Positions 1 to 8,439 of a stretch of 64,000 nt of DNA are shown in pieces (the first letter of the stretch is position 1; every line of letters begins with the position of its first letter). Origin of the DNA: DASUPK01 sp963819715 (GTDB lineage: Bacteria; Actinomycetota; Thermoleophilia; Solirubrobacterales; 70-9); assembly GCA_963819715.1 (NCBI GenBank), contig CAWFXE010000003.1, positions 275,338 through 339,337 of the forward strand. The letters run 5' to 3'. The notes beneath the pieces are model-generated. The model searched no databases. It was not told the origin of the DNA and saw only the letters and a program-made list of their open reading frames with translations. The translations under genes were made by a program, and so were the position numbers.

Positions 1-97
1 TCCAGGCCGCCTCGAGGGCGGCGATCACCCAGAGCCGCTCGGCGAGCCAGCGGCTGCGACGAGCCGCGCGCCTGCCGATGCCGCCGATCAGTCCCAT
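1..97 (-). CDS. Partial CDS at left edge, unknown
   Basis: An ATG at position 97 on the minus strand opens a frame that runs off the left edge. The 32 visible residues begin MGLIGGIGRRAARRSRW and form a basic N-terminus followed by a hydrophobic stretch, as expected for a membrane-anchored or coiled protein. No family can be named from so little sequence. It lies just downstream of a tRNA gene on the same strand. Confidence 0.4.
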   Translation of the reverse strand, partial: MGLIGGIGRRAARRSRWLAERLWVIAALEAAW

Positions 98-120
98 GCG
101 TCCCCCAGGTCGTGGTTGGA

Positions 121-193
121 AGCGGCGGACGGGTCTCGAACCCGCGACCTCGAGCTTGGGAAGCTCGCGCTCTACCAACTGAGCTACCGCCGC
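121..193 (-). tRNA. tRNA-Gly (anticodon CCC)
   Basis: On the minus strand the 7-bp acceptor stem GCGGCGG/CCGCCGC, a D arm with AGTTGGTA, a 5-bp anticodon stem CGAGC/GCTCG around the loop TTCCCAA, and a T arm with TTCGAGA fold into a canonical cloverleaf. The anticodon is CCC, reading the glycine codon GGG. The discriminator base is U, as expected for bacterial tRNA-Gly. The 3' CCA is not encoded (the sequence continues TCC), so it must be added after transcription. Confidence 0.95.
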
Positions 194-218
194 AGTCTGC
201 GAGCATTCTAGGTCTCAG

Positions 219-1286
219 ATGTTGGCGGGAAGGAAAGCGCGCTCCATCGCGGGCGCCGCGCTGGCGACGATCTCGGCCGCCGCAGCGCTGGCCGGGACGG
301 CCAGCGCCGCGGTCCCCCGGGACTTCTTCGGCGTGGTGCCCTCCGGCGACGACTCAAGCGCGGAGACGCAGCGCATGGCCGCCAACGGCGTCGGCGCCGT
401 CCGCCTGCTGCTCAACTGGAACCTGGTGGAGCCCCGCCAGGGAGTCCGCGACTGGACCTACTACGACGACTACGTCGGGCGGCTGGCCGCCTCCGGCATC
501 CAGGCGCAGCCACTGCTGCTGGGAGAGCCGGCATGGATCCCGAGATTCCCGCGTCCGCCCGTCTACACCGCCGTCGGACGAAGCTCCTGGCGGAGCTTCG
601 TCGCCGAGCTGGCCGCGCGCTACGGGCGCAACGGTGTCTTCTGGAAGCAGCATCCGACCCTCCCCTACCTGCCGATGGTGGACTGGGAGGTCTGGAACGA
701 GCCCAACCTGTCGGGGTTCTGGGGCGCGAGGCCGAACCCCCGCCGGTACGTGCGCTTCCTCCGGCTCACCGGGGCCGGGGTCGGCAGCGCCGACCCCCAG
801 GCCCGGATCGGCATCGGCGGCATCTTCCCGCCGCCACGGGCGAAGTTCGGCGTCTCTCTGAGGACCTTCATGCGGGGCGTCTACCGCGTACACGGCTCGC
901 GCTCGGCCTTCGACGCCGTCTCCATCCACCCATACGCGTCACGGCCGAAGGGCGTGCTGGCGGCCTGCCGCGAGCTGCGCGGCATCATGAACCGGCACGG
1001 CGACCGGGGGACGCCGATGTGGGTCACCGAGGTCGGCTGGAGCACCGGCGGGACTCGCCTGGGCAAGAGCCCGTACAAGGCCACCGACGCCTCGCAGGCG
1101 AGGTTCCTGTCGCGCACCTACCGCAGGCTGATCGCAAGGCGGTTCCGCCTCGGCCTCGAGCGTGTGGTCTGGCACACCTGGCAGGACGCCCAGCCCGGTA
1201 CACCTTGGACCCTGCACATGGGACTGATCCGCTTCGACGAGAGCGCCAAACCCTCGCTGGCGGCCTACGCCGGACTCCCGCGGTGA
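219..1286 (+). CDS. Secreted glycoside hydrolase-like protein (TIM-barrel, clan GH-A type)
   Basis: A 355-residue protein with a signal peptide (residues 1-31, cleavage near ASA-AVP) and a clan GH-A type (beta/alpha)8 hydrolase domain. The acid/base motif WNEPN places Glu161, and WVTEVGW places a candidate nucleophile Glu271, at the usual ends of strands 4 and 7; HPYA lies between. It probably cleaves a glycosidic bond outside the membrane, but the substrate cannot be told. A paralogue of nearly the same length lies at 29826-30896 with Ala at the nucleophile site. The stop overlaps the GTG start of the thioredoxin-like gene, so the two are likely co-transcribed. GH39-like is a guess at family level. 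Confidence 0.8.
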   Translation: MLAGRKARSIAGAALATISAAAALAGTASAAVPRDFFGVVPSGDDSSAETQRMAANGVGAVRLLLNWNLVEPRQGVRDWTYYDDYVGRLAASGIQAQPLLLGEPAWIPRFPRPPVYTAVGRSSWRSFVAELAARYGRNGVFWKQHPTLPYLPMVDWEVWNEPNLSGFWGARPNPRRYVRFLRLTGAGVGSADPQARIGIGGIFPPPRAKFGVSLRTFMRGVYRVHGSRSAFDAVSIHPYASRPKGVLAACRELRGIMNRHGDRGTPMWVTEVGWSTGGTRLGKSPYKATDASQARFLSRTYRRLIARRFRLGLERVVWHTWQDAQPGTPWTLHMGLIRFDESAKPSLAAYAGLPR

Positions 1287-1801
1287 GCGTCAAGTCGGTC
1301 GTAGTGCTTGCGGCCGTTGTGGCCCTGCTCGGGCTGCTGACCTATGGGCTGCTCAGCAAGGGCGGCGACAGCCTCGCGATCGGCGACCGCGCTCCGGATC
1401 GCCAGATGACCACCCTCGACGGAACGGGCAACGGGCGGATCGCCGACTACCGGGGCCACTGGACGCTCGTCAACTTCTGGGCATCCTGGTGCGAGCCGTG
1501 CCGGTCCGAGGCTCCTGATCTGGAGAGCTTCTGGAAGGCCAACCGCGGCAGCGGGGCCGTCGTACTCGGGATCGACGTCGATGACGCCTCCGACGATGCC
1601 CGTTCCTTCGCCCGCGAGTTCGGCCTCACCTATCCGCTGCTCCGGCAGAGCGACGGCGATCAGATCAAGGAATCCTACGGGATGACTGGCCTGCCGGAGA
1701 ACTTCCTGGTCGACCCGAGCGGCCAGATCCGTCTGATCCGAAGAGGACCGATCGACGCCGAGTACCTGCGCGCGAACGTGGAGCCCCTGATCCGGTCATG
1801 A
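1283..1801 (+). CDS. TlpA/CcmG-like membrane-anchored thiol-disulfide oxidoreductase
   Basis: The GTG start at 1283 overlaps the previous stop (GTGA) and gives 172 residues; a longer frame upstream is only the shadow of the hydrolase gene. Residues 5-25 form an uncleaved N-terminal anchor. The rest is a thioredoxin fold with the redox motif WCEPC in NFWASWCEPC and the cis-proline region GLPENFLVD, typical of TlpA/ResA/CcmG. Such proteins keep apocytochrome c thiols reduced on the outer face of the membrane. The next gene is CcmH-like and overlaps by 4 bases, which supports a role in cytochrome c maturation. CcmF and other Ccm proteins are not in the window. Confidence 0.88.
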   Translation: MSVKSVVVLAAVVALLGLLTYGLLSKGGDSLAIGDRAPDRQMTTLDGTGNGRIADYRGHWTLVNFWASWCEPCRSEAPDLESFWKANRGSGAVVLGIDVDDASDDARSFAREFGLTYPLLRQSDGDQIKESYGMTGLPENFLVDPSGQIRLIRRGPIDAEYLRANVEPLIRS

Positions 1802-2247
1802 GGGCGATCGCGCTCGCACTGTCGTTCATGGCCCTCGTGCCGGCCGCGGCGGCAGCCGCGACGGCCCAGACCACGCTGCCCGACGTCGAGGACGAGGTGA
1901 TGTGCACGATCTGCGGCACGCTCCTCGCGGAGTCGGAGTCCCCCCAGGCCGACCGCGAGCGCGCCCTGATCCGCAAGCTGATCGCCCAGGGCGAGAGCAA
2001 GGACCAGATCAAGGACGCGCTGGTCGCCGAGTACGGCCCGCGCGTGCTCGCCACCCCGAGCGGGCACGGCTTCGACCTACTGGCGTGGATCGTGCCGGGG
2101 CTTGGCATCCTGCTGGTCGCGGGGGCGCTCGTGCTCGCGGCGCTGCGGCTTCGCCGCAGGGACCCGGGGGAGCGCCAGCCGCCACCCGATCTCGATCCCG
2201 ACGATGCCGCCCGACTCCGTGACGACCTCTCGACCTACGAGCGCTGA
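1798..2247 (+). CDS. ccmH: CcmH/CycL-like cytochrome c maturation protein
   Basis: A 149-residue protein: signal peptide (1-22), a short helical domain carrying the CxxC motif in VMCTICG (near residues 35-40), then a C-terminal transmembrane helix (about residues 96-116) and a charged cytoplasmic tail. This matches CcmH/CycL, which uses the two cysteines to hold and reduce the apocytochrome haem-binding site. The canonical LRCxxCQ is relaxed here to VMCTICG. The ATG overlaps the stop of the TlpA-like gene (ATGA), so the two are translationally coupled. Confidence 0.85.
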   Translation: MRAIALALSFMALVPAAAAAATAQTTLPDVEDEVMCTICGTLLAESESPQADRERALIRKLIAQGESKDQIKDALVAEYGPRVLATPSGHGFDLLAWIVPGLGILLVAGALVLAALRLRRRDPGERQPPPDLDPDDAARLRDDLSTYER

Positions 2248-2253
2248 TCGCCG

Positions 2254-3096
2254 ATGAAGCCGGTGGTCCGCTGGTTCGAGCGATTCGGCACGGTCGTGTC
2301 GTTCACCTGGAACCATCCCGCGAACCGGGGGCACCGGCTCACCCGCACGCTCTCGGCGATCCGCTTCCAGATTCTCGGCCGCCTCTTCGGGCGGCGAGCC
2401 CGCGCCACCCTGGGCGACCGCTCGGTCATCGAAGCCGACGCCCACGTCTACCACTCGGCGAGGGCGATGTACGCGAACCCCGTGGACTGGAACGAGATGC
2501 ACGCCTGGAAGCGGGCGCTCGGGCCTGGCTCGCTCTTCGTCGACGTCGGCGCCAACGTCGGCCTCTACACGATCTGGTGCATCGAGGCTGGCGCCGAGGT
2601 GATCGCCCTCGAGCCGAGCCGGATCGCGCGAGAGAGGCTCTTCTCCAATCTCGAGCTCAACGGCTACAGCGCCGAGATCGTGCCCGCGGCGGTCGGCGAG
2701 GCCGAGGGCACACTGCGTCTCACCTCCCAGCTCGACAACCAGAACCACCTCGTCCTCTCCGGCGATTCCGCCGGTGTGGAGACGGAGGAGGTCCCCGTTC
2801 TCACCCTTGACGGGCTCGTCGGCGATCGGATGATCGACGGCCTGAAGGTCGACGTCGAGGGCGCCGAGCTGCTCGTGATGAAAGGCGCCGACGGGCTGTT
2901 GGCGGACCAGCGGATCAAGCTGATCCAGCTGGAGTGGAACGAGAGCTCGCTGCACCTGCTCGGGCAGGACAGGGCCCCGCTGGCGGAGCTGCTCACCTCG
3001 AACGGCTACTCGCTCTACACCGCCGATGAGCGGGGAGAGCTCGTGCCGCTCTCGGACTTCGGCTTCCGCGACGATGTCTTCGCCAGGCCGGGCTGA
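2254..3096 (+). CDS. FkbM-family SAM-dependent methyltransferase
   Basis: A 280-residue protein. The SAM-binding motif I is FVDVGANVGLYT (about residue 92), followed by an acidic residue at the next strand (IALEPS), and the FkbM signature LKVDVEGAE (about residue 205). FkbM enzymes O-methylate sugars or polyketide hydroxyls; near a glycan locus a sugar substrate is most likely. It starts 7 bases after the ccmH stop, but its function points to the glycan genes downstream. Confidence 0.88.
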   Translation: MKPVVRWFERFGTVVSFTWNHPANRGHRLTRTLSAIRFQILGRLFGRRARATLGDRSVIEADAHVYHSARAMYANPVDWNEMHAWKRALGPGSLFVDVGANVGLYTIWCIEAGAEVIALEPSRIARERLFSNLELNGYSAEIVPAAVGEAEGTLRLTSQLDNQNHLVLSGDSAGVETEEVPVLTLDGLVGDRMIDGLKVDVEGAELLVMKGADGLLADQRIKLIQLEWNESSLHLLGQDRAPLAELLTSNGYSLYTADERGELVPLSDFGFRDDVFARPG

Positions 3097-3245
3097 GGTA
3101 ATCCGTCCCTCTTTCGACGCTTAGGAGCTGCCTCACGACCGCTGCTTCTCGTCCAAAGCGCTACTCCGCGAGCCTGGTTTCGGGCAGGCGGAACCCCCCT
3201 GAACATCCGTTTCAGCTCACCATTCGGCCTCGACCGAGCTCAGTG

Positions 3246-3830
3246 CTACTTCTTGCACTTCTTCTTCTTCTTCGAGAACTGGGCCTCTGACTTCTTGCCC
3301 CGCTTCTTCTTGCACTTCTTCTTGGCCGGCCCGCCGCACCCGGGTATCGGGCCAAGAGTGCGTTGCCCGGTTACGGAATATTCCCCTGTATCTCCTGTAG
3401 CGCCGGTGGGAAGAATCGACATTTTCCCGGTGAATGAAGGTTGATTGGGGGATAGGACAAAATTGAATATGTAAATCCCATTGCTCGTTTGGTCCTCTAG
3501 GTGCACGTTGGCGCCTTCGGCCTCACTCCCGTTGACCACCCCGCTGTACTTGCCGGGGTCCAAGACGTTGGGGGGGCTGGGGGTGGAAAGGATGCCCTGA
3601 GGAATGCCCCTGTTTGGGCCGGGACCACAACTTTCGTGGACTTCAATACGGCGGCTGGTATAGACGCGCCCCGGCTCACATGGAAATTCCCCGCTGCCGG
3701 AGGTGCACGTTGGGGTGATGTTCGCACCGATGAAAGTGGCGGGGAGGTGAGTCGTTGCGGCCTGAGCGGCAGCGGCCGGGAGCAGGGTCAGGGCGCCAAG
3801 CGCCAGTACGAGCTTGAGTCTCGTTGACAT
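3246..3830 (-). CDS. Secreted protein with Lys/Cys-rich tail, unknown function
   Basis: The ATG at 3830 has a good ribosome site (GGAGG, 5 bases upstream); a TTG one codon earlier is too close to it. The 194-residue product has a signal peptide (to about residue 24, AAQAA), a beta-rich middle with several cysteines, and a strongly basic tail with repeated KKK and KCKK patterns. Basic tails of this sort are common on exported proteins of Thermoleophilia (recollection, not tested). The gene is visibly less GC-rich than its neighbours and lies next to an insertion sequence, so recent acquisition is possible. No catalytic motif is visible. Confidence 0.65.
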   Translation of the reverse strand: MSTRLKLVLALGALTLLPAAAAQAATTHLPATFIGANITPTCTSGSGEFPCEPGRVYTSRRIEVHESCGPGPNRGIPQGILSTPSPPNVLDPGKYSGVVNGSEAEGANVHLEDQTSNGIYIFNFVLSPNQPSFTGKMSILPTGATGDTGEYSVTGQRTLGPIPGCGGPAKKKCKKKRGKKSEAQFSKKKKKCKK

Positions 3831-4121
3831 CAATTCCTCCGTTTGCGAGCAGCTTTGAGAGCTGCCTGATCCCCGTCTCCCATTTCCCCCAAGACCTGCG
3901 AAGTAGAACGCACACGGGGTGCGGGTGTCAATAGGCAGTTTCGAGGTTCCTGCTTTCTCTTTGAAGAAGACCCAGCTGTCAAGGGGGCGATCGCCCCGCC
4001 GCCGTAGGTGTCCTCGTGCCGCTCCCAGCTGGTGGATGAGGTGTGCTCATTTCTCTTTCGGCGCTCGGGGCGCAGATCGTTCCTGGGAGCTGCCTCGGCC
4101 GCTCAATTCCATGCGGGACCG
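3831..4121. other. Noncoding flank downstream of the IS110 transposase
   Basis: No gene is visible. The stretch contains a perfect 14-bp palindrome, GGGGCGATCGCCCC (3984-3997), and an inverted repeat GCTCCCAG (4021-4028) / CTGGGAGC (4083-4090). Just before the transposase stop it has ATTCCATGC (4106-4114) running into GCGGGACC (4113-4120); both words recur upstream of the transposase. This is the position of the structured noncoding end of IS1111-group elements. Confidence 0.5.
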
Positions 4122-5153
4122 TCAGGCGGTCAGAAAGCAGCCGGAGTTAGCCGAGGCAGGTTCTTTGAAGGGCTCGCGGCGCGAGAGCATGTGCCAGGCC
4201 GCGATCAAGAGCTTGCGGGCGACCGCCGACTTCGCCGGGTTCTTGCCGTGGCGCTCTGAGATCCGCCGGTAGTGGCCATGCCAAGGATTGCTCGGCCGCC
4301 AGGCCTGGTTGGCGGCCTCGACCGCCGCCCAGCGAAGGGTCCGCGAGCCGGCCTTCGAGAGCGCCCCGATCGCCGAGCGCTCGCCCGACTGGCTCACCCT
4401 GGGAGCAAGACCCGCGTAGCCGATCAGCTTGGCGGGTGAAGCAAAACGCGCCACCTCGCCGATCTCGGCGGCGAAGGTGAGGCTCAAGAGCGGGCCGACC
4501 CCGGGCATCGTCGCCAGCAGCCGAGCGCGCTCGTCCGATCTTGCGATCGGGCCCAGGTCGCGGTCGATCGGGTCGATCCGGCGGTCCATCTCTGCGGCCA
4601 GCTCGAGCAGCTCCGCGATCGAGTCCCGCCAGACCTCGGGCACCCCGCGGCTCGCAAGCAGCTCGATCGCGCCGGGCTTCCGCAGCCGGGCGTGGGAGAT
4701 CCGCAGGCCGAACTGGGTGAGCAGGCCGAAGATCCGGTTGCGGGCCGAGGTGCGGGTCTTGACCAGGTGGGCCCGCCGGCGCAGGCGCTCGCGCAGGGCC
4801 CGGTCTGCGATCGAGGGAATCCAGAGCTCCGGGACCAGGTCGCGCCGGCAGAGCTCGGCCAGCACCCGGGCGTCGACCTTGTCGGTCTTGCAGGCGAGCG
4901 GGGCGACGTCTCTGACCTTGCGGGCGTGGGCAACCTGGACCTTCCAGCCCGAGGCCTCGAGCCGGTCGCGGACCCAGACGGCGCCGCTCATCATCTCCAC
5001 CGCGGCTCTCACCTCGGTGCCCTGCTCTAAGACCAGCCGGGCAAGCCCATCCTCGTTGGCCGGGATCAGCCCCTCGGCCGAGATCACTCCGCTCTCTGCG
5101 ACCGCGCAGAAAGCCGCGCGGCCATAGGCCCAATCGATTCCGACATAGTTCAT
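4122..5153 (-). CDS. IS110-family transposase (DEDD recombinase)
   Basis: A full-length 343-residue transposase. The N-terminal RuvC-like domain has the DEDD residues: Asp7 (GIDWA), Glu53 (AAVEMM), Asp91 and Asp94 (KTDKVDA). A coiled middle is followed by the C-terminal transposase_20 domain, with MPGVGPLLSLTFAAEIG and the PRVSQSG...SKAGSRTLR segment holding the candidate catalytic serine. IS110 enzymes are guided by a bridge RNA made from the element's own noncoding end. The ribosome site GGAGAGGAG precedes the ATG. The frame is intact, so the element may be active. Confidence 0.95.
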   Translation of the reverse strand: MNYVGIDWAYGRAAFCAVAESGVISAEGLIPANEDGLARLVLEQGTEVRAAVEMMSGAVWVRDRLEASGWKVQVAHARKVRDVAPLACKTDKVDARVLAELCRRDLVPELWIPSIADRALRERLRRRAHLVKTRTSARNRIFGLLTQFGLRISHARLRKPGAIELLASRGVPEVWRDSIAELLELAAEMDRRIDPIDRDLGPIARSDERARLLATMPGVGPLLSLTFAAEIGEVARFASPAKLIGYAGLAPRVSQSGERSAIGALSKAGSRTLRWAAVEAANQAWRPSNPWHGHYRRISERHGKNPAKSAVARKLLIAAWHMLSRREPFKEPASANSGCFLTA

Positions 5154-5280
5154 GCCGGGTCTCCTCTCCTCGCTGACTGCAGTGCCAACCGCGGTTCTAG
5201 TGAGCGCGGCGGAGGCCCCTTTTCAGTTCAGAGGAGCGGGACCCTCATGACATTCCATGCAAAGCGGCGGTAGAAATCAC
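5154..5280 (-). other. Noncoding 5' flank of the IS110 transposase; possible bridge-RNA region
   Basis: About 130 bases without a gene lie upstream of the transposase start. They contain the perfect palindrome AACCGCGGTT (5187-5196) and the words GCGGGACC (5236-5243) and ATTCCATGC (5252-5260), which are repeated in the opposite flank. In the IS110 group the bridge RNA is transcribed from the end upstream of the transposase, so this is one of two candidate positions. No RNA fold is demonstrated. Confidence 0.35.
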
Positions 5281-5300
5281 ACCCTTAAGCGACTAAGGGT
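5281..5300. terminator. Small hairpin overlapping the GT4 stop codon
   Basis: ACCCTTA (5281-5287) and TAAGGGT (5294-5300) form a 7-bp stem with a 6-base loop. The stem contains the TAG stop of the glycosyltransferase at 5293-5295. It could end transcription of that gene or mark the IS boundary. No U-tract follows on either strand, so a classical terminator is not supported. Confidence 0.35.
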
Positions 5301-6381
5301 CCGTACTGGTGACCTGGCCGAGCATGGCCCGCGTCTCTCGCGCCTGTCGCTCAGCGGTGTAGCGAGCGGCAAAGGAGCGGCCGCGTTCGAGCGCTTCTGC
5401 AGACGTTGCCCAGGCCGCCTGCACCGCGTCGGCCAGCGACGCCGCATCGGTTCCACTGACGACGGTCGCGTTGCCGCCGGTCACCTCGAGCAGGGCTTCG
5501 TCGTCGGAGATCACAACCGGGATACCGAGGCGCATCGCCTCGACCGCCGGCAGGCCAAAGCCCTCGAAGTCGGACGGGAAGACGATCAATCCCGCCGACG
5601 CGAAGCGCGCGTGGAACTGGTCGTCCTCCAGCCACGGCAGCGGGGTGACGATCCCGTCGAGGCCTGCAGCGCGGATGCGCTCCCCCACCGCTTTGCGCTC
5701 GGACGACGGCAACCCGACGAAGACGAGCGGCCGCGCCTCGCCGCGCCGCTGCAGAATCTCCCAGGCGTCGACCACGCGGTCAACCGCCTTGTTCGGGAAG
5801 TGGCCGAAGGCGAGCGCGTACGGCTCCTCGCCTGCGCCGTCGAGCCGCGGCCAGTCGTCGACCTGGTCGGCGGCGAGGTGGATGGCCTTGACGGGCTTCG
5901 AGCCCAGCCAAGGGCGGGAGCGCAGCAGATCCTGCTTGCTCCGCTCCGAGATGCAGATCACGCCGTCCGCCTGGCGATAGCCGATCCCGTAGGAGAGCTT
6001 GCGGAGCAGGCGGCGTCCGCGGCTGAACTGATCGGGAAGGAGCTCATGGCGCAGGTCGTACACCGTGATCACCTTCGGGCAGCCGACCGGCGTCACCGCG
6101 GTGGTCGGCAGCAGCCCGAGCATCGCGTCGGCGCCGATTTCCCGGCAGACCTTCCGCGCGGCGCGCGACTGCGTCGCAATCCGCCTCAGGAAGGCGGGGC
6201 GGCCAACCCGGAACCGATGGACCCGGACCGAATCCGGCACGTCCAGCTCAATCCCCTCGGCCAGGAGGAGGTGGATCTCGTCGTCCGTCTCCAACCGGTC
6301 CCAGCCGCGCAGCAGGCCCTCAAGCCCGACCGCGTAGCCGCCGAACGGAACGGCCGGGATGGCTTCGATGACGACGCGCAC
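5293..6381 (-). CDS. Glycosyltransferase family 4
   Basis: A 362-residue GT-B fold enzyme. The N-terminal domain begins MRVVIEAIPAVPFGGYAVGL, with a donor-proximal glycine-rich loop. The C-terminal domain has the retaining GT4 Ex7E motif SDFEGFGLPAVEAM (about residue 277), which binds the nucleotide sugar. It would add a sugar to a lipid-linked glycan at the cytoplasmic face of the membrane. It is the first gene of the large surface-glycan locus and is transcribed towards the IS110 element. Confidence 0.88.
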   Translation of the reverse strand: MRVVIEAIPAVPFGGYAVGLEGLLRGWDRLETDDEIHLLLAEGIELDVPDSVRVHRFRVGRPAFLRRIATQSRAARKVCREIGADAMLGLLPTTAVTPVGCPKVITVYDLRHELLPDQFSRGRRLLRKLSYGIGYRQADGVICISERSKQDLLRSRPWLGSKPVKAIHLAADQVDDWPRLDGAGEEPYALAFGHFPNKAVDRVVDAWEILQRRGEARPLVFVGLPSSERKAVGERIRAAGLDGIVTPLPWLEDDQFHARFASAGLIVFPSDFEGFGLPAVEAMRLGIPVVISDDEALLEVTGGNATVVSGTDAASLADAVQAAWATSAEALERGRSFAARYTAERQARETRAMLGQVTSTDP

Positions 6382-6457
6382 GCTAGGAAATGGGCGCCGG
6401 GTTCCCGGCGGAGAGGTGGCGAACGGCGCGCATGCGCGCCCTAAAGTACCTCAGGAA

Positions 6458-7198
6458 ATGAGCCCCACGATCGACAGCGCGGCCCCCGCGCAGGAGCTGC
6501 CGCTCGTCCAGGCCGGGGTTCTGCCGGAGCGCTATGCGGAGCCGATGCAGCTCGAGCTGTTGCGCCGCGTCAAGCCCCTGCTGGTGCCCGACGTCGCGAT
6601 CCTCGACGTCGGAGCCGGCAGGTATCCGACCCTCGCGGCCACCGACCGGCCCTCCGGCTGCCGCTACGTCGGCCTCGACATCGAGGCCACGGAGCTCGAC
6701 GCGGCGGCGCCTGGCGCCTACGACGAGGGTGTGGTCGCGGACATCACGAACCCGCTCGACCGCGATGGCGAGTTCGACGTGATCGTCAGCTGGCAGGTCC
6801 TCGAGCACGTCTCGCCGCTCGAGGACGCCTTCGAGAACCTCCGCGAGTCACTCCGCCCCGGCGGGACCCTGCTCGCCCAGCTAACCGGGTCCAATGCCGC
6901 CTTCGCGCTCGGTGGGCGGCTGGTGCCGCCGAAGGCCCGCGTCTGGCTTGCCACTCATGTGCTCGGGCACCAGGAGGAGGAGAAGTTCGAGACTCGCTAC
7001 GACCGCTCGAGCTACAAGACGCTCGAGGCGATGCTGAGCGACTGGTCGAAGGTGGAGATCGTCCCCTTCTACCGGGGCGCCCCGTACTTCGCCTTCTGGC
7101 GGCCCGTGCAGCGCGCCTACCTCGCCTACGAGTCGGCGATCGAGCGCCGCCGGCGCCGGAACCTCGCGACGCACTACCTCGTCATCGCCACCCGCTGA
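6458..7198 (+). CDS. Class I SAM-dependent methyltransferase (Methyltransf_11/23 type)
   Basis: The ATG at 6458, preceded by CAGGA, is chosen; a start 99 bases earlier would overlap the divergent glycosyltransferase. The 246-residue protein has SAM motif I ILDVGAGRYPT (about residue 48), the acidic motif YVGLDIEA and post-motif WQVLEHV, as in small-molecule or sugar methyltransferases. The C-terminal part ends in a basic cluster. It stands 8 bases before the GT61 gene and is probably co-transcribed with it. Confidence 0.85.
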   Translation: MSPTIDSAAPAQELPLVQAGVLPERYAEPMQLELLRRVKPLLVPDVAILDVGAGRYPTLAATDRPSGCRYVGLDIEATELDAAAPGAYDEGVVADITNPLDRDGEFDVIVSWQVLEHVSPLEDAFENLRESLRPGGTLLAQLTGSNAAFALGGRLVPPKARVWLATHVLGHQEEEKFETRYDRSSYKTLEAMLSDWSKVEIVPFYRGAPYFAFWRPVQRAYLAYESAIERRRRRNLATHYLVIATR

Positions 7199-7206
7199 GA
7201 GCCGAG

Positions 7207-8439
7207 ATGGCCGTCCGACTTCCAGCGCCGCTGCGCCCCGCCTGGCCCCTGGCCAAGGCGGCCTACACGCGGGGCACCCGTGCGATCGCTCCCATCAGCG
7301 GCCAGCTCAGCCGGCTGGCCGGCGGCAACCTGCCGCGGCGCTCCGTGAAGCTCGTCGACGAGTCCGTGGCCCAGAGCGGCGGGCGCATGTGGGTCGCCAG
7401 GCCAGAGGAGCACCTGGATCGCGAGGTGCCGGCGGGCGAGCCGGCTCGCCATCCCACATTCGTGGGTCAGGCGAGCGAGGTGGTCCCGAGGGTGTCGGTC
7501 GGAGAGATTCCGCGCGGCCGCGTGCTCGGGCCCCATCGGGCGGTCATCGACGGGGGCGGGGCGATGATCGAGGAGTACTGCATGTACTGGGGGACGAGCA
7601 GCTGGCGCGAGCACCCGATCTTCTGGCATCCGCTGACCGACGACCCGCTCGACGTGGAGGGCAGCCTCGGCGTGCTCGCCACCCGGGGGGATCACAGCAA
7701 CTACCACTTCCTGCTCGACGTGCTGCCGCGCCTGGCGATCATGGAGACGCCCGGGGTGCCCGCTCCCGATCGCTGGTACGCGCCGCTGCAGCGCGGCTTC
7801 CAGCGCGAGATCCTGGAGCTGGCTGGGTTCCTGCCGGACGCGGAGGTGATCGACGCAGACCAGGTCGAGCACGTCCGTGCCGAGACGCTGATCGTCCCCG
7901 GGCTCCCCGACGCCGAGCTCCGCACACCGCCCTGGACCGTCCCCTTCATCCGCGAGCGGCTGCTGCCGTCGGACCTCGAGCGCGAGCCCGGCCGCCGGAT
8001 CTACCTGACGCGCGGCCATGAGCGCCACAACCGCACGGTCACGAACGAGGATGAGGTGGTCGCGTTCCTCACCGAGCGCGGCTTCACAGTCGTCGACCCG
8101 GGTGCCCTGCCGATGGCCGAGCAGATCCGCACCTTCGCCGAGGCGGAGTGGATCGTCGCCCCGCACGGCGCGGCGCTCGCCAACCTGGCGTTCGCGAGCC
8201 CGGGCGCCTCGGTGATCGAGCTGTTCGCGCCCGACTACGTCCAGGGCTGCTACTGGAAGCTCGCCGACTGCGTCCCCGGGCTCGCCTATCGATATCTGGT
8301 CGGAGCCGGTGAGGGACCGCGCGGCGACGAGATGCAGGGCGTGATGAGCGACATCACGATCGACCTGGCCGCGCTCGAGAGGGCGCTCGATTCGCTTCCG
8401 GCCGAGCTGGCGCCGGCGGCCGCGAGGGCTCACCGATGA
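7207..8439 (+). CDS. Glycosyltransferase family 61 (DUF563)
   Basis: A 410-residue protein with the GT61 core: HSNYHFLLDVLPRLA (about residue 162), RIYLTRGHERHNR (about residue 264) and VAPHGAALANLAFASPG (about residue 318). GT61 enzymes transfer xylose, N-acetylglucosamine or similar residues in glycan assembly. The gene follows a methyltransferase by 8 bases and overlaps the downstream lipoprotein hydrolase by 4 bases, forming a three-gene row. Confidence 0.88.
   Translation: MAVRLPAPLRPAWPLAKAAYTRGTRAIAPISGQLSRLAGGNLPRRSVKLVDESVAQSGGRMWVARPEEHLDREVPAGEPARHPTFVGQASEVVPRVSVGEIPRGRVLGPHRAVIDGGGAMIEEYCMYWGTSSWREHPIFWHPLTDDPLDVEGSLGVLATRGDHSNYHFLLDVLPRLAIMETPGVPAPDRWYAPLQRGFQREILELAGFLPDAEVIDADQVEHVRAETLIVPGLPDAELRTPPWTVPFIRERLLPSDLEREPGRRIYLTRGHERHNRTVTNEDEVVAFLTERGFTVVDPGALPMAEQIRTFAEAEWIVAPHGAALANLAFASPGASVIELFAPDYVQGCYWKLADCVPGLAYRYLVGAGEGPRGDEMQGVMSDITIDLAALERALDSLPAELAPAAARAHR

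Larger units (their letters stand above)
3984..5280 (-). mobile_element. IS110-family insertion sequence (ends approximate)
   Basis: The element is defined by its transposase (4122-5153) with noncoding flanks on both sides. IS110 elements lack conventional terminal inverted repeats, so the ends cannot be read from one copy; the limits given enclose the palindromic flank on one side and the stretch up to the glycosyltransferase stop on the other. It sits between the lysine-tailed secreted protein and the start of the glycan locus. Confidence 0.55.

Noticed and set aside
3250..3325. CTT microsatellite
   Set aside because: It encodes the lysine-rich tail on the minus strand; explained by coding.
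5257..6444. A 395-residue plus-strand frame
   Set aside because: It lies opposite the GT4 gene with its Ex7E motif; the composition is that of a shadow frame.
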